From Streptomyces zingiberis (GTDB lineage Bacteria; Actinomycetota; Actinomycetes; Streptomycetales; Streptomycetaceae), in assembly GCF_012034935.1 (NCBI RefSeq), contig NZ_JAATEN010000006.1, positions 248,001-312,000 on the forward strand: 64,000 bases of DNA, given 5' to 3'. Shown here one piece after another: positions 1-8,800 of the stretch. Below the pieces are notes generated by a model. The model did no database searches and had not been told where the DNA came from. It saw only the letters and a program-made list of their open reading frames with translations. The stretch's first letter is position 1. The number at the start of each line of letters is the position of its first letter. The translations under genes and the position numbers were made by a program.

Positions 1-497
1 CCGCAGGCCGGGCAGCGGCGCACGTGGCCGGCGGCCGCGATGAGGGTGCGCTCGCCGCAGCGAGAGCAGAAACGGTGCAGCCGCTGCCAGTTCTCCAGTG
101 CGACGGCGTGCGCCATCAGCGCGGCGTCCCGCGCGGAGAGCAGGGCACCGGCCTCCCGCAGCCCCGCGGGGCGCGCCGACTGGTCGATGCGCCCCGGCAG
201 GGCGTCCTTCTGCAGGGCGAAGTAGCGCACCCCCTCCTCGTCCGTGCCGAGGAAGTAACGGTGTTTCTCGGTGACCGGGGCCTCGAACGCGGGCGTCATC
301 ACCAGCTCGGTGCGCCCGTCGGCGGTGTCGTCGATGAGCGCCTGCCCACCGGAGACGACGAAGACCCGCGTGGTCGGATGGCTCCACGCGGCGGCGAGCC
401 ACGCCTCGTCCATGCGGTGGTGTGCCGCCCGGTCGATGCCGGCGGGAACCGTGAGGGGGATCCCGGCGGCGCCGGAGGGATCGGTCGAGGTGATCAC
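1..497 (-). CDS. nudC: NAD(+) diphosphatase NudC (NUDIX), 3' end beyond window
   Basis: NudC-type NUDIX hydrolases cleave NAD(H) to NMN(H) and AMP and can remove NAD caps from RNA. Only the N-terminal ~165 residues are inside the window. The protein begins at GTG 497 and reads through a conserved N-terminal domain (AAHHRMDEAWLAAAWSHP). It then reaches the zinc ribbon: CSRCGE near residue 147 and CPACG at the window edge, the four-Cys site that separates NudC from other NUDIX enzymes. The NUDIX box itself lies outside. The gene follows adnB on the same strand, as in mycobacteria. Its GTG overlaps the stop of a doubtful upstream ORF by GTGA, and a GGGGAG about 12 nt upstream could serve as ribosome binding site. 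The family call is firm; completeness cannot be judged. Confidence 0.88.
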   Translation of the reverse strand, partial: MITSTDPSGAAGIPLTVPAGIDRAAHHRMDEAWLAAAWSHPTTRVFVVSGGQALIDDTADGRTELVMTPAFEAPVTEKHRYFLGTDEEGVRYFALQKDALPGRIDQSARPAGLREAGALLSARDAALMAHAVALENWQRLHRFCSRCGERTLIAAAGHVRRCPAC

Positions 498-979
498 GGG
501 TGGTTCCTACTCCCCGAGGGGTGGGTCGGGCGGACGGACGACGGGGGTGCGGGGACCGGGCGCGGAAGGGGCCCGCCGGTGTGCCCGCTCCCGCGGGGCC
601 CGGGCGCTGGGCGCCGGTCTCCCTCCCCCTCCGGGCGGGCGGACGGCGGCACCGCAGCCGTGCCGGGACGGACCACTCCGGCGGCAACGTGACGGAGCGG
701 GCTCCCGGGCGTGACCGGCGCGGCGGACGCCGGTGGCACCCGCTGCACCACGGCCGGCACCCGCACCACGACCCCCGGACGCGGCGCCGGCCATCGGGTC
801 CGCCGCCGCGGAGACCGCGCACGCGGTGCGGAGGGGCGGGCGCGCCACCGGACGAGGCGGCCCGGTGCGGACCGCCACCGGAGACCGCCCGGCGCCCGCG
901 TGCCCCGGAAACCCCCGGCCCGGTGCCCCGTGGCGGGTCCGCCGGGGGCGCGGACGACGCTGTCCGGGGTGGCGCTCAT
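494..979 (-). CDS. Doubtful 161-residue ORF between adnB and nudC
   Basis: The 581-bp gap between nudC and adnB holds one candidate ORF of 161 codons. For it: a TAGGCT -10 hexamer (987-992) ends 7 nt before its ATG (977-979), the leaderless arrangement used by many genes here, and its TGA overlaps the nudC GTG in a GTGA coupling. Against it: the product is almost wholly Arg, Pro, Gly and Ala with no recognisable domain, which is what non-coding DNA of this GC content produces. It may instead be the long leader of nudC, with the promoter real and the peptide not. No function is proposed. Confidence 0.25.
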   Translation of the reverse strand: MSATPDSVVRAPGGPATGHRAGGFRGTRAPGGLRWRSAPGRLVRWRARPSAPRARSPRRRTRWPAPRPGVVVRVPAVVQRVPPASAAPVTPGSPLRHVAAGVVRPGTAAVPPSARPEGEGDRRPAPGPRGSGHTGGPLPRPVPAPPSSVRPTHPSGSRNHP

Positions 980-986
980 GGGAACG

Positions 987-992
987 AGCCTA
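987..992 (-). promoter_or_regulatory. -10 hexamer TAGGCT, leaderless spacing to ATG 979
   Basis: TAGGCT on the minus strand is followed by 7 nt and then ATG, so transcription would begin at or next to the start codon. It is the only promoter-like site seen between adnB and nudC. It may therefore drive nudC whether or not the intervening ORF is translated. Confidence 0.5.
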
Positions 993-1078
993 ACCGCACC
1001 CGTGTGCGGTCCTCCCTGGCGGGGCGGCGGCCGCGGACGGCGGAGGGTCAGGCCCCTCAGCCATCCCTCCGGCCACGC

Positions 1079-4000
1079 TCACCGGCGCCGGACGTCACCA
1101 CCGCCGGGACCACGCCCGGTGCCGCCGTGGCCCCGGGCGTCCGTGCCCGCGCCGCCTTGCCGGCGGCCCTCCGTACCGCCCGATCCGGGCTCGCCCGGTC
1201 GGGTACCGCCCGGGCCGGGCTCGCCCGGTTCCGTCCCGTTCCGTTCCGTCTCGCCGAGCAGGATCCGTTCCAGCTCCGCCCGGCCGGGCAGGCCGGCGGG
1301 CCGGACGATCTCACCGCTGCGGACGTGGAGGAACGCCGCCGACACGGCCGACAGCGGCACCCCGGCGCGCTCCGCCCAGGCCAGCCGGTAGACGGCCAGC
1401 TGGAGGGGGTCGGCGGTGCGGGAGCGGCCGGTCTTCCAGTCGACGATCTCGTACCGGTCGCCCTCCGGGCCGCGCTCCCGGTAGACGGCGTCGATCCGGC
1501 CGCGGACGACCCGGCCGGCGAGCGTGATCTGGACCGGTTCCTCCACCCGGTACGGCGTGCGGCGGGCGTAGGGCGAGCGGTCGAACGCGTCCTTGAGCGC
1601 GGCGAGCTCGCGCTCGTCCGCGATCTCCTGCCCGTCCGCGCCGTCGTCGTCGAAGCCGCCCGGCAGTTCCTCGGGGCCGAGGAGCGGCAGCGGGACCTCC
1701 TCGAACCGGGATTCGACCCAGGCATGGAAACGGGTGCCCCGGCGCGCGGCGGGCCGCGGCGGCCCCGGCAGGGGGCGGGCCAGTTCCCGGGCGAAACCGT
1801 CCGGGTCGGCCGCCAGCCGCATGAGCTGGTACGTGCTCAGCACCGGCGGGAGCGGAACCTCGCGCACGCTCGCCCGGGAACGGCGCAACTCGCCCGCCAG
1901 CGCCTCCAGGTCACGGTCCCAGGAGGCGACGGTACGGGTCTCCTCGGGCAGCAGGCCGGCCCCCGCCGCGGACTCCGCGTGTCCCGGGGCGGCCGGCTCG
2001 CCCGGCGCCGCCGCGTCGCCCGGTACCGCACCCGGCCGGGGAGCCGGAGGCCGGGGGCCACGGGATTGGCCGGGCAGGCGGCCCGCGCCCGGGTCCACCT
2101 GCCCGGGAGCGGGCTCACGCCCGTGTTCCCCGCTCCCGCGCTCTTCGCGCCCTTCGCTCCTTTCATGCCGTTCTTCGCCCTCGTGGTCTCCGTGACCACG
2201 GGCGGTCTCGGCATCGGCCGGAGCGTCCGCCGGCCCCACCGTCACCGCCTCACCCGGCACCTCACCCGCGGCGCCCACCGCCGCGCCGGGCCGGTGGGCG
2301 GCCGGGGGCGGTCCATGACGCTCCACGGGCGCCGGCATCGTGGATCCCGGCGCACCGCTCACGGCCCCGTCCGCGTCGACGTCCGTGCTCACATCCGCAC
2401 CGGCGCCCATGCCCACGTTCACGTCCACGTCCACGTCCACGTCCACCTCCACGTCCACGTCCACGTCCTCCGGACCGTGCGGGTGGCCGGGCTCGCCCGG
2501 CGCGCCGCCGAGCCGCGGGGCGGGCGGCGGGACCGGGGCCGGGGCGCCGCCGTCCCGCTCCTCCTCCGGGGGTGGTGGCCACTCCGGGTCGTGGGGTGGC
2601 TCGGTGTCGAGCAGTTCCGGGCCCCAGAACAGCTCGTCGGGTGCCTCCGCCGCCGGCACCGCCGCCGCCCCGGCGTCCGGTCCCTCCCCGGGGGGCCGCG
2701 GGCGGGTTCCCTCCGCGCCTGCCCGGACCTCGCCCGGTGCCGGTGTCCCCGCGCCTCCGCCGCGTTCGCCGTCGCCGCCGCCTTCGCCGGGAGTACCGTC
2801 CTCCGCCGGGTGGGGCAGTCCCTCCGGCACGGCTCCCGGACCGGCGGCGGGAGCCGCTCCGGGAGCGGCGGTGCCGGCATCTCGCCCGCCGGGGCCGCCA
2901 CCGGCCGGACCACCCGGCCCCGCGCCGCCCGGCCACGCACCGCCCGGTGCCGTGGCCCCCGGAGCGGAGGTGGCGTCCGCCGCGATCCGTTCCAGGTGGG
3001 CCCGGACGCGCTCCGCCGCGAGCCGGCGCAGCCGCAGCGCCTCCGGGTCGAGCGGCAGCGGCCAGGGCTGCTCCCCCGCGGCCTCGGTCAGCGCCGGGTT
3101 CTCCTCACCGTCGGTGGGCGGGCCCGCCCACGCCTCGATCTCCCCGTGCCCCGCCTCGCAGTGTTCGCGCAGCGCGTGGAGGAAGGCGGACGGGCCGCGG
3201 GGACGCTTCTGCCGCGGCCCCCACCAGTGGCCCGAGGCGAGCAGCAGGGAGCGCGGCCGGGTGAACGTCACATAGCCCAGGCGCAGTTCCTCCGTCGCCT
3301 GGTGGGCCTTCATCGCGTCCCGGAAGGCGGCGATGCCGTCGGCGCTCCACTCCGTGACGTCCGGCAGGGTGTCGGCGTCCCCGCGCAGGGCGTGCGGGAC
3401 CACCTTGGCGCGGGTCGTCCACGCGTCGCGCGGCTGTTCGCTCGGGAACTGCTTGGCGACCAGGCCGGGCACGACCACCACGTCCCACTCCAGCCCCTTG
3501 GACTTGTGGGCCGTGAGCACCTTGACCGTGTCGTCCCCGCCGGGCAGGGCGTTGTCCAGCCCCTTCTCGTGCTGGACGGCGGTACGGAGAAAGCCCAGGA
3601 AGGCCAGGAGGGTGGCCTCCCCGTCGAGCGCGGCGAAGGAGGCGGCGACGTCGAGGAAGTTGCCCAGCGTCTCCCGGCGGCGGGCGGCCAGCGCGTGCGG
3701 GGAGGCCGAGAGCTCGACCTCCAGGCCGGTGGTGGCGAGCACCCGGTGCAGGACGTCCATCAGCGGATCGGCGAGCGAGCGGCGCAGTTCGCGCAGTTCC
3801 GCGGCGAGCCGGGCGAAGCGCACCCGGGCCGCCGCGGAGAACGGCAGCCCGTCGTCGGCCCGGCCGCCACCGGCGCCGTCGGGCAGGAAGGTGTCCAGGG
3901 CGTCGGCCAGCGAGACCAGTTCGGCCGGGTCGGTGCCCTCGACGGCCTCCGCCAGCCGCCGGTCCCGGTCCGCTGCGTCGTCGGCGGCCCCGCCGGCCGC

Positions 4001-5575
4001 GGACACGGTGCCGGGCCGGACCAGCAGGCGGGCACGGCGGCCGAGGAGGGCCAGGTCGCGCGGGCCGATCCGCCACCGGGGCCCGGTCAGCAGCCGGACG
4101 AGCGCCGCGTTGGCGGTCGGGTCCTGGAGCACGTCGAGGACGGCCACGAGGTCGGCGACCTCCGGCAGGTGCAGCAGACCGGAGAGGCCGACGACCTCGA
4201 CGGGGACGTCCCGGTCGACCAGGGCGCCCTGGATTCCGGCGAAGTCACCCGCGGTGCGGCAGAGCACCGCGATCTCGCCGGGCGGGGTGCCCGTGCGCAC
4301 CAGGTGGGCCACCGAGTCGGCCAGCCAGTCCAGTTCGCCGGCGTGGGTGGGCAGCAGGGCACAGCGGACGGTGCCGTCCCGCTCGGCGCCCGGCGCGGGG
4401 CGCAGCGCCTCGACGCCGGCGTGCCGGGCGCGCAGCGGGGCGGCGAGCCGGTTGGCCAGGTCGAGCAGGCGGCCGCCGCTGCGGCGGTTCTCGCTGAGCG
4501 ACCGGCGCGAGGCGGGCTCCCCGGCGGCGGTGCGGAAGTGCTCCGGGAAATCGTCCAGATTGGCGACGGACGCGCCGCGCCAGCCGTAGATGGCCTGACA
4601 CGGATCGCCGACGGCGGTGACGGCGTGGCCCGTACCCTCGCCGAACAGGGCGGAGAGCAACACCCGCTGGGCGACGGAGGTGTCCTGGTACTCGTCCAGC
4701 AGCACCACGCCGAACTGCTCGCGCAGCAGGCGCCCGACCTCGGGCCGGGTGCGGGCCAGGGCCGCGGAGAGGGCGATCTGGTCCCCGAAGTCCAGGACGT
4801 CGCGGCGGCGCTTCTCCTCCCGGTAGGCGGTGACGAGGCCGAGCAGCTCACCGCGGGCTCGGGCGGCCTCCGGGACCTTCCGCAGCTCCGCGTTGCCCAG
4901 CCGCAGGCCGTCCAGCGTGCGCAGGAGGGCCGTGTCGTGGTCACGCAACCGCCCGGGTTCCACCAGGTGTTCGGAGAGTTCCCCGTCGAGCGCGAGCAGG
5001 TCCTCGACCAGGGCGGGGAGGGACTTGGTGAGCGACGGGTACGGACCGGGCGCGGTACGGAGCACGCGCGCGGCGAGCTGGAAGCGGGTGGCGTCGGCCA
5101 GCAGCCGGGCGGAGGGCTCCAGGCCGATGCGGAGCCCGTGCTCCTTCAGCAGCTGCCCGGCGAAGGCGTGGTAGGTGGAGATGCGCGGTTCGCCGGCCGG
5201 CTCCTCGGGGCCGGGCCCCGGCACGGCAGCCGCGGCGGCCGCACCGGCCGGGGGCGCGTGCTCCGCGCCGCGCGGCCGGGGCAGCGGCTCCGGCCCGGTG
5301 ATCCCGGCACGGGCGAGCGCCTTGCGGACCCGCTCGGTCAGCTCCCCCGCGGCCTTGTTGGTGAACGTCAGCCCGAGCACCCGCTCCGGCGCCACCTGGC
5401 CGGTGCCGACCAGCCAGACGACGCGGGCGGCCATCACCGTCGTCTTGCCCGAGCCGGCGCCCGCCACGATCACCTGCGGCTCCGGGGGCGCGGTGACGCA
5501 CGCGAGCTGCTCGGCGGTGAACGGGATGCCGAGGAGCTCCTTGAGCTGTTCGGGGTCGGTGAGGTGCGGGGCCAC
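1079..5575 (-). CDS. adnB: UvrD/RecB-type helicase-nuclease, AdnB-like
   Basis: Superfamily 1 DNA helicase with a C-terminal RecB-type nuclease; with its neighbour it should form the AdnAB motor-nuclease that resects double-strand breaks in actinobacteria. Visible are Walker A GAGSGKTT (residues ~39-46), motif Ia LTFTNKAAGEL, motif II LLDEYQDTS, motif III GDPCQAIYGWRGA and the late motif VLTAHKSKGLEWD. The nuclease has RGTRFHAWVE and the PD-(D/E)XK signature IVDWKTGRS near the end. Start: an ATG-initiated extension to 5740 is possible, but GTG 5575 begins at the conserved DPEQLKELLGIPFTAEQ region and has a TAGCCT box exactly 7 nt upstream, so it is preferred (1498 aa). Residues ~868-1215 are a Gly/Pro/Ala-rich linker with a run of alternating Asp and Val that makes the protein unusually long. 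Assignment as AdnB rather than AdnA rests on gene order. Confidence 0.88.
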   Translation of the reverse strand: MAPHLTDPEQLKELLGIPFTAEQLACVTAPPEPQVIVAGAGSGKTTVMAARVVWLVGTGQVAPERVLGLTFTNKAAGELTERVRKALARAGITGPEPLPRPRGAEHAPPAGAAAAAAVPGPGPEEPAGEPRISTYHAFAGQLLKEHGLRIGLEPSARLLADATRFQLAARVLRTAPGPYPSLTKSLPALVEDLLALDGELSEHLVEPGRLRDHDTALLRTLDGLRLGNAELRKVPEAARARGELLGLVTAYREEKRRRDVLDFGDQIALSAALARTRPEVGRLLREQFGVVLLDEYQDTSVAQRVLLSALFGEGTGHAVTAVGDPCQAIYGWRGASVANLDDFPEHFRTAAGEPASRRSLSENRRSGGRLLDLANRLAAPLRARHAGVEALRPAPGAERDGTVRCALLPTHAGELDWLADSVAHLVRTGTPPGEIAVLCRTAGDFAGIQGALVDRDVPVEVVGLSGLLHLPEVADLVAVLDVLQDPTANAALVRLLTGPRWRIGPRDLALLGRRARLLVRPGTVSAAGGAADDAADRDRRLAEAVEGTDPAELVSLADALDTFLPDGAGGGRADDGLPFSAAARVRFARLAAELRELRRSLADPLMDVLHRVLATTGLEVELSASPHALAARRRETLGNFLDVAASFAALDGEATLLAFLGFLRTAVQHEKGLDNALPGGDDTVKVLTAHKSKGLEWDVVVVPGLVAKQFPSEQPRDAWTTRAKVVPHALRGDADTLPDVTEWSADGIAAFRDAMKAHQATEELRLGYVTFTRPRSLLLASGHWWGPRQKRPRGPSAFLHALREHCEAGHGEIEAWAGPPTDGEENPALTEAAGEQPWPLPLDPEALRLRRLAAERVRAHLERIAADATSAPGATAPGGAWPGGAGPGGPAGGGPGGRDAGTAAPGAAPAAGPGAVPEGLPHPAEDGTPGEGGGDGERGGGAGTPAPGEVRAGAEGTRPRPPGEGPDAGAAAVPAAEAPDELFWGPELLDTEPPHDPEWPPPPEEERDGGAPAPVPPPAPRLGGAPGEPGHPHGPEDVDVDVEVDVDVDVDVNVGMGAGADVSTDVDADGAVSGAPGSTMPAPVERHGPPPAAHRPGAAVGAAGEVPGEAVTVGPADAPADAETARGHGDHEGEERHERSEGREERGSGEHGREPAPGQVDPGAGRLPGQSRGPRPPAPRPGAVPGDAAAPGEPAAPGHAESAAGAGLLPEETRTVASWDRDLEALAGELRRSRASVREVPLPPVLSTYQLMRLAADPDGFARELARPLPGPPRPAARRGTRFHAWVESRFEEVPLPLLGPEELPGGFDDDGADGQEIADERELAALKDAFDRSPYARRTPYRVEEPVQITLAGRVVRGRIDAVYRERGPEGDRYEIVDWKTGRSRTADPLQLAVYRLAWAERAGVPLSAVSAAFLHVRSGEIVRPAGLPGRAELERILLGETERNGTEPGEPGPGGTRPGEPGSGGTEGRRQGGAGTDARGHGGTGRGPGGGDVRRR
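2414..2467. repeat. 6-bp tandem repeat (CACGTC)9 inside adnB
   Basis: Nine near-perfect copies of CACGTC. On the coding (minus) strand each unit reads as one Asp-Val pair (GAC GTG), giving a strongly acidic run in the linker between the helicase and nuclease domains. Confidence 0.9.
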
Positions 5576-5877
5576 CCGGGTGAGGCTAGCGGTGCCCGCC
5601 GACAACCGGGGCGCGGGCCCGCCCGGGGCCGGACGGCGGCCGGACGGGGACACCGGTACTGACGCCGCCGGGCCGGAGGCCGGTTCCGGCGGCCACCCCG
5701 GCGGTCCACCGGCCCAGCCGCCGCGGTTCGGCCGGTACAACAGGTTCAGCAGGTTCAGCAGGCACGGCAGCCACGACGGCGGGGGCGCGCGGATGGGCGG
5801 TGCGGGCGCGGGCCCCCCGCGTACGCCCCCGACGGTTGGTCCACGACGGTTGGTCCACGAGGGTTAGTCCACGACGG
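5576..5877. other. adnA-adnB intergenic region with promoter and repeats
   Basis: This 302-bp gap has no convincing gene. It contains the leaderless promoter of adnB (TAGCCT minus strand, 5583-5588). Around 5740-5765 there are two to three copies of GGTTCAGCA, and at its far end a 14-bp tandem repeat that crosses the adnA stop codon. Confidence 0.7.
5583..5588 (-). promoter_or_regulatory. -10 hexamer TAGCCT of adnB, leaderless
   Basis: TAGCCT on the minus strand ends 7 nt before GTG 5575. This spacing puts the transcript start at the start codon. It also argues that the longer in-frame extension to 5740 is not translated. Confidence 0.6.
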
Positions 5878-5886
5878 TTAGTCCAC
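5831..5886. repeat. 14-bp tandem repeat x4 across the adnA stop codon
   Basis: Four copies of GACGGTTGGTCCAC with variants GAGGGTTAGTCCAC and GACGGTTAGTCCAC. The copy nearest adnA contains the last codons and TAA stop (VVD-stop). The others lie downstream in non-coding DNA. Because the unit is not a multiple of three, copy changes are harmless only beyond the stop. Confidence 0.9.
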
Positions 5887-8800
5887 GACGTGCCGTCCCT
5901 CGGGCAGCGCCGAGCAGGAGGCGCGGAAGGCGCAGTGCCCGCAGTGCGCCCCGGCGCTGGGGGTGAACCGTTCGTCGAGCACGCGGCCCGCGGCGCCGGC
6001 CAGCAGTTCGCCCACCCACTCGGCGCGATCGCCGCCCTCCGTCACCGGCGGGGGCTGGGCCTGGACGGCGGGCAGTTCGTCTCCGCCCTCCCGCTTCGGC
6101 GCCCCCTGCCGCAGGTGGACCAGTTCCGCGCCGCCCGCCTCGGGGGTGCGCCCCCCGAACGCCTCGTCCAGCGCCCCCTCCCGCAGCGCGAGCTGGTAGA
6201 CGGCGAGTTGGGGGTGGTGCTCCACCTCACGGGCGGTCGGTTTGGTCCGGCCGGTCTTGAAGTCCACGACGTAGGCGCGCCCCTCGGCGTCCTGCTCGAC
6301 GCGGTCGACGCTGCCCCGGATACGGACGGCGTAGGGGCCCGCGCCGAGCGTCACGTCGAACGCGTGCTCGCCGCCGACGGCCGTGCGGGCGCGGTGGTCC
6401 AGGACGTGCCACCGCAGGAAACGCTCCAGGGCGACCCGCGCGTTCTCCTTCTCCTGGCGTGATTTCCACGGCGCCTCGAAGGCGAGCGCGTCCCAGACGG
6501 AGTCCAGCCGCTCCATCAGGACGGCCAGGTCGGCCGGGGTCCGGCCGGAGGCCACCTCGTCGGCGAGGACGTGGACCACGTTGCCGAAGCCCTGGGCGGC
6601 GCTCGGCGGGCGGTCCGCGCGCACCTCGCGGCCCAGGAACCACTGGAGCGAGCAGGTGTTCACCAACTGCCCGACGGCGCTGGCGGAGAGCGCGACGGGA
6701 CGGTCCCGGTCGCGCAGCGGCACCCGGCTGTGCGTCGGCTCGTACAGCCCCCACCAGCGGGCCGGGTCGGCCGTGGGCACCAGCGGCCGGCCGTCCCCGT
6801 CCCGCAGCGCCGCCAGCCGCGCCAGCCGCTCGGCCGCCGCCTCACGCAGCGCGGGTGAGGCCGCCGGGTCGACGGTCACCGCCCGCAGCTCCGCCACGAG
6901 CGCCGGGACGGAGAGGGGCCGCCGCGGCCGCTGGGTGACGTCCCGCGGTTCGACACCCAGTTCGGTCAGGAACCGGGACGGCTGGTCACCGTCGTCGGAC
7001 GGCGCGCGCACCGCGGTGACCACCAGCCGCTCCCCGGCCCGCGTGGCGGCGGTGTAGAACAGCCGCCGCTCCTCGGCCAGCAGCGCCCCCGGCGTGAGGG
7101 GCTCGGCGATGCCGTCCCGGCCGATGCGGTCGGCCTCCAGCAGCGAGCCGCGGCGGCGCAGATCGGGCCAGAGCCCCTCCTGCACCCCGGCGAGGACGAC
7201 CAGCCGCCACTGGAGCCCCTTGGCGCGGTGGGCCGTCATCAGGCGGACGGCGTCGGGCCGTACGGCGCGGCCGGAGAGGGTGTCGGCGGCGATGTCCTGG
7301 GCGTCCAGCTCCTCCAGGAAGTTGAGCGCGCCCCGGCCGCCGACGCGCTCCTCGGCGCGGGCCGCGGTCTCGAACAGGGCGCAGACGGCGTCGAGGTCGC
7401 GGTCGGCGTTGCGCCCGGCGGCACCGCCGCGCAGCGCCGCGCGCTCCAGCCGCTCCCCCCAGGCCGGGGTGGACGCCCACAACTCCCACAGCGCCTGCTC
7501 CGCCGTGCCGCCGCCGGCCAGCAGCTCACGCACCTTGCGCAGCAGGAGGCCCAGCCGCTGCGCGCCCCGGGCGTACGAACGGTCGTGCGCCACGAGGCGC
7601 TCCGGTTCGGCGAGGGCCTCGGTCAGCAGGACGTCCGACGGGCGCGGCAGCGGGTTGCCCGCCGCGCGTTCCTCCTCGCGCAGGGCGCGGCCGAGGCGGC
7701 GGAGGTCCGTGCTGTCCATACCGCCGAGGGGTGAGGTGAGCAGGGTGAGGGCGGTCTCGGTGTCGAGCACGCCGTTCCCGGGGGCCGCCCCGCCGGGGAC
7801 GCCGGGGACTCCGGGGACGCCGGGGACTCCGGGGACGCCGGGGACGCCGGGGACTCCGGGGACGCCGGGGACGCCGGGGACGCCCGGAGTCACGCCGGCC
7901 GTGGGGGGCACATCGGTCACACCGCCGTCCGTGCCGGCCACACCGTCCGCGGTTCCGTCCGTGCCGTCCGTGCCGTCACCCGCGCCGTCCGTGCCGCCGT
8001 CCGTGCCGCCCCCGGTCGGGCCGTCCCCCGCGCCCGCCGCGCCGCCGGCGTCCGCCGTCCCGGCCGTCTCCGCCGTATCCGCCGTGGCCGCCGCGCCCCC
8101 GGCGGGGCGCGGGGGCAGCGCCGCCGTGGCCGCCGCGCGCAGCGCCGTCAGCAGCGGTGCCACGGCGGGCTCGTGGCGCAGCGGGAGGTCGTCGCCGTCC
8201 ACCTCCACCGGCACCCCCGCGGCCGCGAGCGCCCGGCGCACGCCCGGGATCGAGCGCCCTCCGGCGCGCACCAGGACGGCCATCGCGCTCCACTCCACCC
8301 CGTCCTCCAGATGGGCGCGGCGCAGGATGTCGGCGATGTTGTCCAGTTCGGCACCGGCGGTGGGGTAGGTGAAGACCTCCGCCCGGCCGCCGTCCCGCGA
8401 CGCCGCCGGCTCGCGGTGCGCCCGGACCACCTCGGCGGGGAGCCGGGACAGCGGCATCCGCCGGGTGACGAGCCGGGTGGCGGCGAGCAGGGTCGCGCCG
8501 GACCGGTACGCGGTGCGCAGCACCCGTACCGGGGCGGGCGCCCCGCCCGCGCGGGGGAAGGCCTCCGGGAAGGTGAGGATGTTGCCGACGTCGGCGCCGC
8601 GGAAGGCGTAGACGGACTGGTCGGGATCGCCGAACGCGATCAGGGTGCGGCCGTCGCCGGCCAGCGCGCGCAACAGGCGCATCTGGGCCGCGTCGGTGTC
8701 CTGGTACTCGTCGACGAGCACCGCGTCGTAGCGGGCCGCGATCCCCGCGGCCACCTCGGGGCGCTCGGTGAGCAGCACCGCGCGGTGCACCAGCTCGGCG

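Noticed and set aside
500..5662. 1720-codon plus-strand ORF antisense to adnB
   Set aside because: Low-complexity Arg/Gly/Pro product; a mirror of the helicase gene, which has all expected motifs.
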